Of a DNA stretch of 64,000 bases, positions 1 to 9,982 are shown piece by piece. The notes under the pieces are model-generated. The model was not told where the DNA came from. It made no database searches and saw only the letters and a list, made by a program, of their open reading frames with translations. Origin of the DNA: Dendrobium chrysotoxum (taxonomy: Eukaryota; Streptophyta; Magnoliopsida; Asparagales; Orchidaceae); NCBI GenBank assembly GCA_019925795.1, contig CM034310.1, forward strand, positions 20,542,764-20,606,763, written 5' to 3'. The translations under genes and the position numbers were made by a program. Numbering within the stretch: the stretch's first letter is position 1; each line of letters opens with the position of its first letter.

Positions 1-1504
1 TTTAGCCATCCTAGTTATACAAATTAAAATCTAAATTTTGCAAATTAGAATAGTTATGTGGCCTATATTATGGTAGTCTGCTCTTCATACTCAAATATTC
101 GCATGTGAATGCACCCATGCACCTTCATTTTTATGCCATGTAGATTCCCCTCGATTTGCATTGCACTTGCCAACTACATTTGTATAGGCATTTAGGGATA
201 TTACATAAAAATTGTTAATAAGAATAATGTGTTAACAATCAACAAAATGACCCCTTTTATGGAAAAAAAATATTTCCTTTGTATTATATGATGTGCTTTG
301 GGCCAAAACCCCTAGAGTGATAGGATAGAAGCCAAAGTGAGTTAGAATTTTAAAATATTTATTGCTTTCTATTTTCAACTAGCGCATGATCTCTTTTATC
401 ACTTTCCTAGTAATAATTAGAGATTCGTCATATTTATATATGAACTGGCCTGCAACGCTCTAAATGCACAACCAAACTTGCACAATAAATCTTCTACTCC
501 AACAAGACAACAAAAGTTCTTTTTTTATTGAACTCCTCGACCTCTCTGCTAACTTTTTATAAGAATGTAAATAAACATTCATCCAACCTATAACCTACAA
601 GAAAAGCTGGGAGTATTCCTAATTTAGAGTGCTCTCAAATATCACACTTGAGATAAAATTAATCAAGAGGGCTTACACTCATAGGAAACATCGATCTTGC
701 AAAATAAAATAAACTCTACTTGAATTTTCATAATATTTAAGAGACATCTTTGGGATGTATTCTTTTAATCTCTCTTACATTATTTCCTATGAAGACTTTA
801 GAATATGTTAGTCGTAATTTTCTTTATTCCTTATTATAAAATGAAAATATAAGGCTCTTTTAAAGCCTACACCACAAAAATAAATAATATCCAAAATACT
901 AAACTTTATAGATCATGTAAAAATCACTAAGAAAATAAAAAACTTAATCAATTTATGTTCACAATAAGTTCGATACCAAGTTAATTAAAAGCATTGGACA
1001 CAAGTTTACAAAAGAGCCAATATCATATAAATGCAATCAACAAATCCAGCTCCAAATTATATGCTAGTAAGGATGTAACATGTGCCATATGACCAAGTGG
1101 TTAACTCAATTGTGATGGCATCAATATATTCTGGTTACAGTCAAAATCAAGTCTATTCCCCAATGGCATGCAAATGAGCTACTGATTCTGCTTGATTTGA
1201 TTAGGACAAAGCCCTGTGTTAGTTTGAGTGGACTTGAAATTGGCCTCTCAGTCAACTTCACCCCAGTTTATGAAGTTCCTTTAGACAAAAAAACTCATAA
1301 TTGTTAAAAGGGTCTTCCAATTAAGTTGGGTGTTGACTATCTCCTCTAATGAAATAAGCTAGAGTTCAACACTACCCAGATAAATGGAATATTAGGATTT
1401 TGATTGAACTTGTCATCATCTCCAAAATCAAACTCTTTTAAGCATGTGAACAAATTTTCTTTCTTTATTAAAAAAGCCATCATAGTTCACATTTATTAAA
1501 TTGC
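1..1504. other. AT-rich DNA with no recognisable gene
   Basis: I see no long open frame, retroelement motif, primer-binding site or tandem array here. The stretch is AT-rich and ends at the assembly gap. It could be the flank of element A or decayed repeat DNA; nothing in it decides between these. Confidence 0.6.
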
Positions 1505-2004
1505 NNNNNNNNNNNNNNNNNNNNNNNNNNNNNNNNNNNNNNNNNNNNNNNNNNNNNNNNNNNNNNNNNNNNNNNNNNNNNNNNNNNNNNNNNNNNNNNN
1601 NNNNNNNNNNNNNNNNNNNNNNNNNNNNNNNNNNNNNNNNNNNNNNNNNNNNNNNNNNNNNNNNNNNNNNNNNNNNNNNNNNNNNNNNNNNNNNNNNNNN
1701 NNNNNNNNNNNNNNNNNNNNNNNNNNNNNNNNNNNNNNNNNNNNNNNNNNNNNNNNNNNNNNNNNNNNNNNNNNNNNNNNNNNNNNNNNNNNNNNNNNNN
1801 NNNNNNNNNNNNNNNNNNNNNNNNNNNNNNNNNNNNNNNNNNNNNNNNNNNNNNNNNNNNNNNNNNNNNNNNNNNNNNNNNNNNNNNNNNNNNNNNNNNN
1901 NNNNNNNNNNNNNNNNNNNNNNNNNNNNNNNNNNNNNNNNNNNNNNNNNNNNNNNNNNNNNNNNNNNNNNNNNNNNNNNNNNNNNNNNNNNNNNNNNNNN
2001 NNNN
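1505..2004. other. assembly gap (500 Ns)
   Basis: Exactly 500 Ns, the usual placeholder for a gap of unknown size. By comparison with the 3' LTR of element A, about 425 bp of the 5' LTR (including its start) and the left target-site duplication should lie inside it. Confidence 0.98.
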
Positions 2005-3316
2005 TTTTTATTTTAAGTATTTTGGTCTGAATAGTCCCGGACGGTTACGTGTATCGTCCTGGACGATTCATACAATCATGCCTAAAATTAGTCTGGTAAT
2101 TAACGGAAAGTAATTAATATTTAATTGAACACGATACATCATCCTGGACGATCGCAGGATCGTCCGGACGATCGTGATCGTCTTGTGCATTTCAGCTGTA
2201 CGTCAGAACTATGTACAGGACGATTTGGGGCCTTTTTGAACTAATCGTACCGGACGATTACCCTATCGTCCGGGACGATCAAGTCATTTTTTGGTCGTCC
2301 AGCACAGATTTCTCTGGACGACCCGAACTGTCTTCTGGACGATTTCCTTCAATTTGAACTAATCATCCCGGACGATCGCAGGATCGTACGGGACGATATG
2401 AACAACTTTTTCTACTGATCGTCCAGAAGAGCCAGATCGTCCAGGCTGAAACAGCTGAATTTGAACTGATCGTACAGGATGATCTACCGATCGTCCTGGA
2501 CGATCTTGGCCGACAAGTTGAGATTTAGGGCAAATTTTAAGCCCTCCTTTAAAAGAACTTTTTCCAAGATTGGAAAAAATCTTTTGCTGCCTTCATTCCC
2601 TGAGAAACCCTAGAGAGAGAGAGAGTTGGGAGAGAGAGAGAAGATCTTGTGAGGGGGAGTTAGTGAGGGATTCACTAAGGTTGCTCCAAGCACGGATCAG
2701 AGTCGTCTTCTCTGCTCGTCATCTGTCGTCTAGTCGGTGTTCTTCATGGGAGGATCGTTCGCAAGAAGATCCGGGTTCTCTGCCCGCTTCAGGAGGAAGC
2801 GAAAGGAGTTCGTGGGTTCTCTGCCCGCTTCAGGAGGAAGCGAAAGGACTTCGTAGGTTCTCTGCCTGCTTCAGGAGGAAGCGAAAGGAGTTCGAAGGTT
2901 CTCTTCCTGCTTCAGGAGGAAGCGAAAGGAGGTCGGGTTCTCTGCCTCACCGTGTGGTGAAAAGGAGACTTTTGTACAGGCTTCTCCGCCTTGCTGTGGG
3001 AGCAAAAGGAGAGACACTTCTGTTTAGTGCAATACCCGGAGGGGAGGCTCCGGGGAGTGGACGTAGGTCAAGTTGACCGAACCACTATAAAATCTGGTTT
3101 GCTTTTCTGATTCAGTTTTGCACTTTACTTTTCAATATAAACTGCTTGGGTGAATATCGTTGGTTGATCTTTTCGTTATTGTTTACTTGTTTCCGCTGCT
3201 AAGTATCGAAAAGATTTTCATAGTTATCGTGAAATTTTTAAATAACCAATTCACCCCCCCTCTTGGTTAGCCTCGGGACTAGTTCACTAGGGCTTAACAT
3301 CCCTTTCGAACTTTCA
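2005..3316 (+). repeat. Element A 5' LTR, left-truncated by the gap
   Basis: Matches the 3' LTR from about 10158 to 11426 and ends in CTTTCA two bases before the primer-binding site. It holds the U3 palindrome array (2035-2505), a TATA-like TTTAAAAG near 2550, the 42-bp leader repeats and a U5 motif with a run of seven C. The first 150 bp after the gap carry several indels against the 3' LTR, while the rest is almost identical. It has four 42-bp units where the 3' LTR has three. Confidence 0.93.
2774..2960 (+). repeat. Four 42-bp tandem repeats forming leader hairpins, plus a variant hairpin
   Basis: Each unit contains GGTTCTCTGCC, then a hairpin, then GAAAGGAG. Units 1 and 2 have a 6-bp stem CGCTTC/GAAGCG around loop AGGAG (first copy 2785-2801). 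In units 3 and 4 the outer C-G pair becomes U-G and still pairs. The array ends with TCACC/GGTGA around GTGT (2947-2960). A further hairpin TTGCT/AGCAA with loop GTGGG follows near 2991. The array lies downstream of the TATA-like site, so it should be in the 5' leader of the genomic RNA. The long open frame through it is a by-product of the repeats, not a gene. Confidence 0.8.
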
Positions 3317-3318
3317 AG

Positions 3319-3330
3319 TGGTATCAGAGC
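3319..3330 (+). other. Primer-binding site for tRNA-iMet (element A)
   Basis: TGGTATCAGAGC follows the LTR end after a two-base spacer. It is the standard plant copia primer-binding site, complementary to the 3' end of initiator methionine tRNA, and is intact. Confidence 0.95.
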
Positions 3331-3372
3331 GGGATTCAAAATTTCTGTTTAAAAACTTTTGAATTTGATCCA

Positions 3373-5183
3373 ATGGCTAACTGTAACAATCGTAATACTG
3401 CTGAAGGTTATTCCATTACCAGACCACCGTTGTTTGACAATATTCCTTTTGATTTTTGGAAAACACGCATGTCTACTTTTCTACAATCTATTGATTATCG
3501 CATGTGGATGTTAGTTAAGGACGGATACGAACCACCTTTTCGAATGATTAACAATGTGAAAACTGAATTGCCATTTGCTGATTGGACGTTTGATGATCGT
3601 GATTTAGCACAGTTGAATGCAAAATGTTTGAACTGTTTCTTTTGTGCTTTGAAATCTGAAGACTATATGCGTGTTTCTACTTGTACAACGGGAAAGGAAA
3701 TCTGGGATAGGTTATGTATAACATACGAAGGTACAACTGAAGTCAAACAATCTAGGTTAAACATCTTGTTACATGATTACGAACTTTTTCGCATGAAACC
3801 TAGTGAGACTATTTCAGAAATGTACACAAGGTTCACTCAGATTGTTACCTCTTTGCATGCTTTAGGTAGAGAACTTACCAACTACGAAAGAGTAAACAAG
3901 ATTCTTAGATGTTTGCCTGCTTCTTATGATGCTAAGATTACTGCTATTACTGAATCCAAAGATTTAAATACTTACTCTATTGACAGCTTACTTGGATCAC
4001 TCATTGCTTACGAGCAAGGGGTGAACCAAAGGCAACTTGATGCAGGTGAACGCAAGAAAGAGAAGACCGTGGCACTAAAGGCCAAAGATTCAGATGCTAG
4101 CACTTCCGGGTCTGATAGCGATGAAGTTGCCTTAATCACAAGGCAATTCAAAAGCTTTCTAAGGAAGAAACATAAGAACTATCAGAAGTGGAACAAGGGT
4201 AAGTTCAATAAAAACTTTAAGGGTTCATCTGAATCGGTTTGTTTTGAATGCAGGAAGCCTGGACACATTAAGGCTGATTGTCCAACACTTAAAGCTCACC
4301 CAAGCAAGGAGAAGGGTGAGGAGAAACCAAAGTTCAGAAAGGACAAGAAGCGGATTCAGAAGGCGTTCTGGGCAGACTCTGCATCCGACTCTTCTGAGAC
4401 TGAAGCTGAAGAGGAGGAAACAAACTTGTGTCTGATGGCTGATGATCACCCTGGTCAGTCGGACCAGGAAGAGGTATGTGAGCTTACTTACGATCAGTTA
4501 TTTGAAGTTTCTGAAAAGATTCATACATCGTATAGGAAGCTTAAGAAAACCCATGCTAGTTTGAAAATAGATTATTTGACTTTACAAAAAGAGCATGATT
4601 CTGTAGTTAAAGATTATTCCACACTTGATTCCAATCACATGTCTCTGCTTGATGAGTTTGATGAATTGAACAAAAAATATTCTGATTTAGTTTCTGAGCA
4701 TGATTCTTTGAAAACCACGCATGTTGATTTAGAAAAGCTTTTAAAGAGTTAGATACAATGGCATGTGAAGTAGAAAGTAGCAAGGGAACCTTGAAATTTG
4801 AAATTGCCAGTTTAAAGAAAGAAAATGAGTTTTTGAAAGTAAAGATCAGTGCTTTTGAAAAGAACAAAACACCGCCTACTTTTGAACAGTTTTATGCACC
4901 GCCACCTTTTAAAAATTCTGTTGCAAGTTCATCAAACCATGTTTCATACACTACTAGGAAGAGGCACTATCACTCACGACGTTTAGTTAATCCTTTTCCT
5001 GGTGTTAGATGTTTTTCATGTGGCATGTTAGGACACATATCACACACTTGTACTGTTCACCGTAGTACACATTGGGTGTGGAGACCCAAACTGCCTGTTT
5101 CACAGCACAGCACGCATGCATCGCATTCTTCTTTTCATAAGAAGGAACCCAAACCTGTTTGGGTTCCTAAGACTGACATTTGA
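3373..5183 (+). pseudogene. Element A gag (capsid-nucleocapsid), one frameshift
   Basis: Encodes the structural Gag that packages retrotransposon RNA in cytoplasmic particles. The ATG at 3373 follows the primer-binding site, and the opening residues match those of C, D and E. The N-terminal region is the copia gag (UBN2-like) fold. A CCHC knuckle CFECRKPGHIKADC lies near residue 294. A long charged heptad-like segment follows. A second knuckle, CFSCGMLGHISHTC, lies near 5010-5051. The frame breaks at about 4737, where a G is missing, giving a TAG at 4750-4752; the original frame continues to a TGA at 5181-5183. That terminal TGA is kept in B, D and E, so it is probably the real Gag stop. The single-base loss may be a sequencing error. 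Confidence 0.9.
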
Positions 5184-5194
5184 TGATTTTGTAG
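4474..5194 (+). other. Candidate phase-0 intron joining gag to pol
   Basis: The gag frame stops at 5183 and the pol frame opens only after TAG at 5192-5194, so the frames do not overlap and ribosomal frameshifting cannot join them. A donor-like GAG|GTATGT at 4471-4479, a branch-like CTGAC at 5173-5177 and an acceptor-like TTTTGTAG ending at 5194 would remove 721 bp. This would fuse gag codon 4471-4473 to pol codon 5195 in frame. The removed part carries the coiled coil and second zinc knuckle. D has matching signals at 47608 and 46910, and E at 55065 and 54601. B keeps only the branch (CTAAC) and acceptor (TATAG) because its donor region is deleted. This is inference; there is no transcript evidence. 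Confidence 0.45.
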
Positions 5195-6924
5195 GTGTGC
5201 TCTCACACAAGACCTCGTGAGAGCATGTGGTACCTGGACAGCGGATGTTCTAGACATATGACTGGAGATGCAAATCAGTTCATTTCGCTGGAGGCCAGAG
5301 CTGGAGGCAAGGTTACACTTGGAGATAACACCACCAGGAAGGTGGTAGGCACAGGTATAATTGGTGATTCAAAGAACTTTATGATTGATAATGTTTTGCT
5401 TGTAGATGGACTGAAACACAACCTGCTGAGCATCAGTCAACTCTGTGACAAGGGATACAGCATTAAATTCCTGCCCACTGGCTGCATTTTAAGCTTAAAT
5501 GATGAAGTTGTTTTGCAGGGGCAAAGGATCAACAACGTCTACAAGCTGGATGTAAGTAGCATTAAATCTGATAATTCAATTTGCTTAAAAACTGCTGCTG
5601 ATGAGTCTTGGTTATGGCATAGGAGATTGTGTCATGCCAGTATGAAAACCCTTAGGAGAGTCACCCAAAAGGACTTAGTTAGAGGTGTGCCCAAGCTTAA
5701 GTTCACTAAGGATCACCTGTGTGATGCCTGTCAGTTGGGGAAGCAAGTCCAGTCCTCTTTTCACTCTGTTAAGGACATTAGCACCTCTAGACCTTTAGAA
5801 GTTCTTCACATGGACCTCTTTGGACCCATTAGCACTGCCAGCTTAGGGGGGAGAGTCTATGGTTTTGTGATTGTTGATGATTATTCAAGGTTCACTTGGG
5901 TTAAGTTTTTGTCACACAAGTCTGAGTCATTTGATGAGTTTAGATCTTTCTCTACTTGGATTCAGAAGAAGTTAGGATGTGAGATTATTACCATCCATAG
6001 TGATTACGGAGGGGAGTTTGAAAATGAAAGATTTGGAAGCTTTTGTGAGAATCATGGGATTAGTCACAATTTTTCAGCTCCTAGGACCCCTCAGCAGAAT
6101 GGGGTAGCTGAAAGGAAGAACAGGACCTTAGTGGAAGCCGCTAGAGCCATGCTTGCCGAGTATTCACTTCCAAAATACTTTTGGGCTGAAGCGGTGAACA
6201 CTGCCTGTTATGTGCTGAATAGGGTGAATGTGAGAGTCAAACTGAACAAGACACCTTATGAGATCATTAAGGGTAGAACACCAAATCTGTCCCACCTCCA
6301 TGTCTTTGGCTGTAAGGTTTTCATTCTGAACAACGGGAAGTCACCCTTAGGAAAATTTGACCCCAAATCTGATGAAGGAGTGTTCTTAGGATATTCAAGT
6401 GTGGGGAAATCCTTTAGGGTGTTCAATAGGAGGACTTTGGTGGTGGAAGAAACAACCCATGTAGTGTTTGATGAATCTGATCCTAAGGAGTCTAGATCTG
6501 AAGTGGAAGATGAAGAGATTATTGAGGTTACCCAAGGAGTTGGAAATACAAATTTGGAGGAAAGGGGAGAACCTCAAACCCAGTTGCCTAGAGATTGGAG
6601 ATATTCTTCGAGTCATCCTAAAGAACTGATCTTAGGAGACCCTTCTGAAGGTGTTAGGACTAGGCATGGACTTAGGAAGGAAGTAAACCATTCTGCCTTT
6701 ATCTCAATGACTGAACCCACCAACATCAATCAAGCCCTGTCGAATGAATTTTGGATTTTAGCTATGCAGGAAAAATTGAATCAATTTGTAAGGAATGATG
6801 TTTGGGAGTTAGTAGAAAGACCTAGAAACCAAAGTATTGTGGGAACCAAGTGGGTCTTTAAGAATAAGATGAATGATTCTGGTGTGGTGGTGAGAAATAA
6901 GGCAAGATTGGTGGCTAAGGGGTA
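5195..6924 (+). pseudogene. Element A pol: protease, integrase and N-terminal RT
   Basis: An open stretch of about 577 residues, the 5' part of the polyprotein. The aspartic protease motif DSGCSRHM starts near residue 16. The integrase zinc-binding region has the expected histidines around LWHRRLCH and a CDAC pair. The DDE core is visible as FVIVDDYSRF, HSDYGG and the glutamate in NGVAERKNRT. The copia-specific FLGYSSVGKSFRVF follows. RT begins with WELVERP and KARLVAKGY and is cut by an extra A in the run at 6925-6927. Domain order and spacing are normal for Ty1/copia. No catalytic residue I can identify is lost here. Confidence 0.92.
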
Positions 6925-8244
6925 TAAATCAGATAGAAGGGATAGATTTTGAGGAAACTTTTGCCCCTGTAGCTAGATTGGAAGCCATTTGAGTGCTACT
7001 AGCCTTTGCCCTGTTACAAGGGATTTAAGCTGTTTCAAATGGATGTCAAGAGTGCCTTTTTAAATGGGGTAATTAAAGAAGATGTATTTGTAAAACAACC
7101 CCAGGTTTTGAGAGTTCCCAATATCCAAGTCATGTCTATAAATTAAAAAGGCCTTATATGGATTGAAACAGGCACCCAGAGCTTGGTATGAGAGGCTTAG
7201 CACATTCCTGTTAGAAAGAGAGTTTGTTAAGGGGAGCGTAGACACCACCCTTTTTCCGAGGAGATTAGGAGATGACTTACTCATGTTCCAGATCTATGTT
7301 GATGATATAATTTTTGGATCTTCTAATAAATACTTATGTGAAGAGTTTTCTAAAACAATGAGTAAAGAGTTTGAGATGAGTATGATGGGAGAATTGTCCT
7401 ACTTTTTGGGGTTTAGCATAAGGCAAACGGATGATGGAACCTTTCTCAATCAATCAAAATACACTAAGGACATTTTGAAGAAATATGAAATGGACAAAGC
7501 CAAGCCAATCAATACTCCCATGCCCTCCTCAGTTCAGTTAGATAAGGATTCAAATGGAAAATCTGTTGATCAGAAGAAGTATAGGGGGATATAAGTTCAC
7601 TGCTTTACCTGACTGCTAGCCGACCTGATATCATGTTTAGTGTCTGTCTTTGTGCTAGGTTTCAGGCTGATCCTAAAGAGTCCCACATGACTGCTGTTAA
7701 GAGAATTCTTAGATATCTTTTAGGAACCCCAAACCAGGAATTTGGTACCCTAGGCACAGCACCTCTTTTGAGATCATTGGATATTCTGATTCTGACTTTG
7801 CGGGGTGTAGGGTGGATAGGAAGAGTACTTCTGGGACTTGTCAATTTATAGGACAGTCGTTAGTCTCCTGGTCCAGTAGAAAATAGAAACTCAGTTGCAC
7901 TTTCCACTGCTGAAGCTGAGTACATTGCCTTAGGGAGTTGTGTGGCCCAAGTTCTTTGGTTGAAGCAGCAAGTCTTGGATTTAGGAGTACCTGTTGGCAC
8001 AATTTCTATTCTGTGTGATAATACTAGTGCCATCTGTATCTCTAAGAATCCAATCCAACATTCTAGGACCAAACACATTGACATTAGGCATCACTTCATT
8101 AGGGACCATGTTACAAAAGGGGACATTGAGCTACACCACGTAGCAACTGAAAATCAGCTGGCTGACATATTCACTAAACCACTGGCCTTTGACTCATTCA
8201 GCATTTTGAGAACCAGATTAGGAGTGATTGATATAAATGCTTGA
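6925..8244 (+). pseudogene. Element A pol: RT core and RNase H, frameshifted
   Basis: Continues the pol polyprotein across three frames. The RT active site YVDD lies at 7295-7306, inside an open run from 7163 to 7594. The segment with ADPKESHMTAVKRILRYLLGT (7663 on) is the RT thumb and connection. RNase H ends with DNTSAICISKNP, KHIDIRHHFIRD and ADIFTKPL, finishing at 8244. Breaks are one-base length changes near 6925, 7009, 7101, 7590, 7737 and 7888, plus TGA at 6990 and TAG at 7884; each nonsense codon is explained by one C-to-T change. The cluster of homopolymer indels in an otherwise young element could be uncorrected long-read error. Confidence 0.9.
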
Positions 8245-8985
8245 TTCTGATGACTGCTGATTTATAACTGTTATGATTGGTATTCTGATTTCTGTTAGTT
8301 ATTTTTTTGTATTCTGTTTTCTGATTTCTGTTAGTTAGTTTTCATATTCTGATTTCTGATTTCTGTTAGTTAGTTTTGGTTTGATTATTTGCTTTCAGTT
8401 GATTTTATTTCTTCTGCTGATTTCTGTGTTACCCTTTTTTTTAGTTTGATTTGAGTATTTACTTTGCTATGATTTTCTACCTATTTTTTATTTATTTATG
8501 GGTTCATATCTTGCACTTACTGTTTTATGCTTTTCAAGATCTGATCACCGCTCACTACTTCTGGTGATCTGAATTTTTGACTGGGAGTTTTTACCTTGTT
8601 TTGGTTTGGAAGCTGATAAGCAGTGATTGACTTCGCTGAATCTGTTAAAGGGAAGAAACATTGATAATTGTTTCTCTTCCTCTAACTCCTTTACTGGTGT
8701 GTAGTTTCTTTTGAATAAAAATCATTTTCAAAATTAAAATGTTAGTTTTTGAAATAGAGATTATTTTATCTTCCTACAGTAATCTGTCTCATATCAATAG
8801 TGTTTTTCAAAGTCTTGAGTCATTAGTTTGATTTTCTAAACCAAGTGATTGCATTTATCATATGTTGTATGGATTTTGTTTTGTGAATCGTTCTTTCTTA
8901 CTGCGGAGAGTCATCTCCTATGTCTGGAAGATAATCTCACAGCTGAGACTCTTTAATGATTATGAAAAGGAGAAAGCTTATAAAA
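8245..8985 (+). other. Element A 3' UTR, first part, with short tandem repeats
   Basis: No open frame follows the pol stop. From about 8275 to 8395 the sequence repeats a block built of TTCTGATTTCTGTTAGTTAG three times with slight changes. The rest is T-rich and unassigned. SIRE elements often carry an env-like gene here, and element B carries an extra ORF at the corresponding place; I see neither in A. Confidence 0.7.
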
Positions 8986-9145
8986 GATGCGCAGTGCGCC
9001 AGATAATTTGAAAAAGAGGCATAAACTGAGCCCAAAACTAAAAAGATGCGAAATTGCCAAATTGGATACACAAAGTGTATCAAAAATCAAAAGATGCGCA
9101 AAGCGCCAACCAATTTGAAAAAGAGGCACAAAATGAGCCCAAAAC
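8986..9145 (+). repeat. Short-hairpin array in the element A 3' UTR
   Basis: Six GATGC/GAGGC/GATAC-headed units separated by A-rich linkers. Clear stems are GCGC-AGT-GCGC (8989-8999), GATACAC-AAA-GTGTATC (9065-9081) and GCGC-AAA-GCGC (9096-9106). Weaker GGC/GCC stems are at 9018-9032 and again near 9125. Two near-identical 53-bp blocks (8986-9038 and 9093-9145) bracket the perfect 7-bp hairpin. A related array lies at 24898-25030 in element B. Confidence 0.75.
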
Positions 9146-9557
9146 AAGCTTTCTTTCCTTTCAGATTATTAAATGTCTTAGAAAAATCTGTGCGCCACTT
9201 AATATTTTCAAAAGCTTGAGTTTTGAAAATCCCGATTTCTGATTTTTTACTTTGTAACACTATTATATCAGATATTTTTCTGGAACGAGGCTTGAAAGGA
9301 TTTCTTTTCAAATCTAATGTCTTTTATTCTGAATCGGATTTTTGTTTTGAAAGAGGTTTGCATCGATAAGGTTCCCGGGGTCAGAGTTACGAAAGTTGAT
9401 TATTTCCAACCTTTTCTATTTTTCAGCACTGTCAATCGTCCTGTCAATTGTTTTTGAATCTAAAATCAAGGAAAAATTCTAATTTTCTTGTTTTGTAGTT
9501 GCTCTATTTATGTTTTATTTCCATGTTCTGTTTTTCGCTCTTCCTTTTTGTGATGTC

Positions 9558-9568
9558 AAAAGGGGGAG
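9558..9568 (+). other. Second polypurine tract-like site upstream of the PPT
   Basis: AAAAGGGGGAG preceded by TGATGTC, about 160 bp before the true polypurine tract. Element B has AAAAAGGGAGAG at 25366-25376, and D has the complement at 42480-42490. Conservation across three copies suggests a second plus-strand priming site or a structural purine motif. Confidence 0.5.
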
Positions 9569-9717
9569 TCAGTTGTAGTCGTGTCTGTTTCTATTTTCTG
9601 AGTCATGTTTCCTGTATTGTTTTAGCTGTTAAATGAAAATTTAAAAAAAATGTTTGTTTGTTTGATCTCCTAGTTTACTTTTACTGTCAGACTACTTTAC
9701 AAATGTTTGCCATCATC

Positions 9718-9730
9718 AAAAAGGGGGAGA
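9718..9730 (+). other. Polypurine tract, element A
   Basis: AAAAAGGGGGAGA directly before the 3' LTR start at 9732, the expected primer for plus-strand DNA synthesis. The preceding GCCATCATC is shared with element B. Confidence 0.9.
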
Positions 9731-9982
9731 TTGTTGCAAATCTGGTTTTGATGATGACAAACATGTTTCCAGTGTGTTTTGCTTGGCTAATCTGTTTCAG
9801 GCACAAAAGACCGCGAGCCACTTAAGCCAACTCAAGATCGGGTCCAAGTGTGTCAAATGTATGATTTTTCTTTTTATTGAGTCAATTGTAATGTAACTGA
9901 TTCCCTAGCTAAGTAACCTTGCACACACACACTCAGGGAGAGAGATTGAGTGAATTAGAGTTTCTGTTCAATTTTTGTTCAG

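Noticed and set aside
1501..2016. Open frame of about 171 codons across the gap
   Set aside because: It consists of Ns and has no sequence behind it.
2570..3076. 168-codon frame in the LTR (and its partner at 10721-11137)
   Set aside because: Created by the 42-bp repeats, whose length is a multiple of three; the two LTR versions differ in length and the repeats have a clear RNA-hairpin pattern instead.
5081..5183. Gag-pol ribosomal frameshift site
   Set aside because: The gag and pol frames do not overlap: gag stops at 5183 and the pol frame is closed by TAG at 5192-5194.
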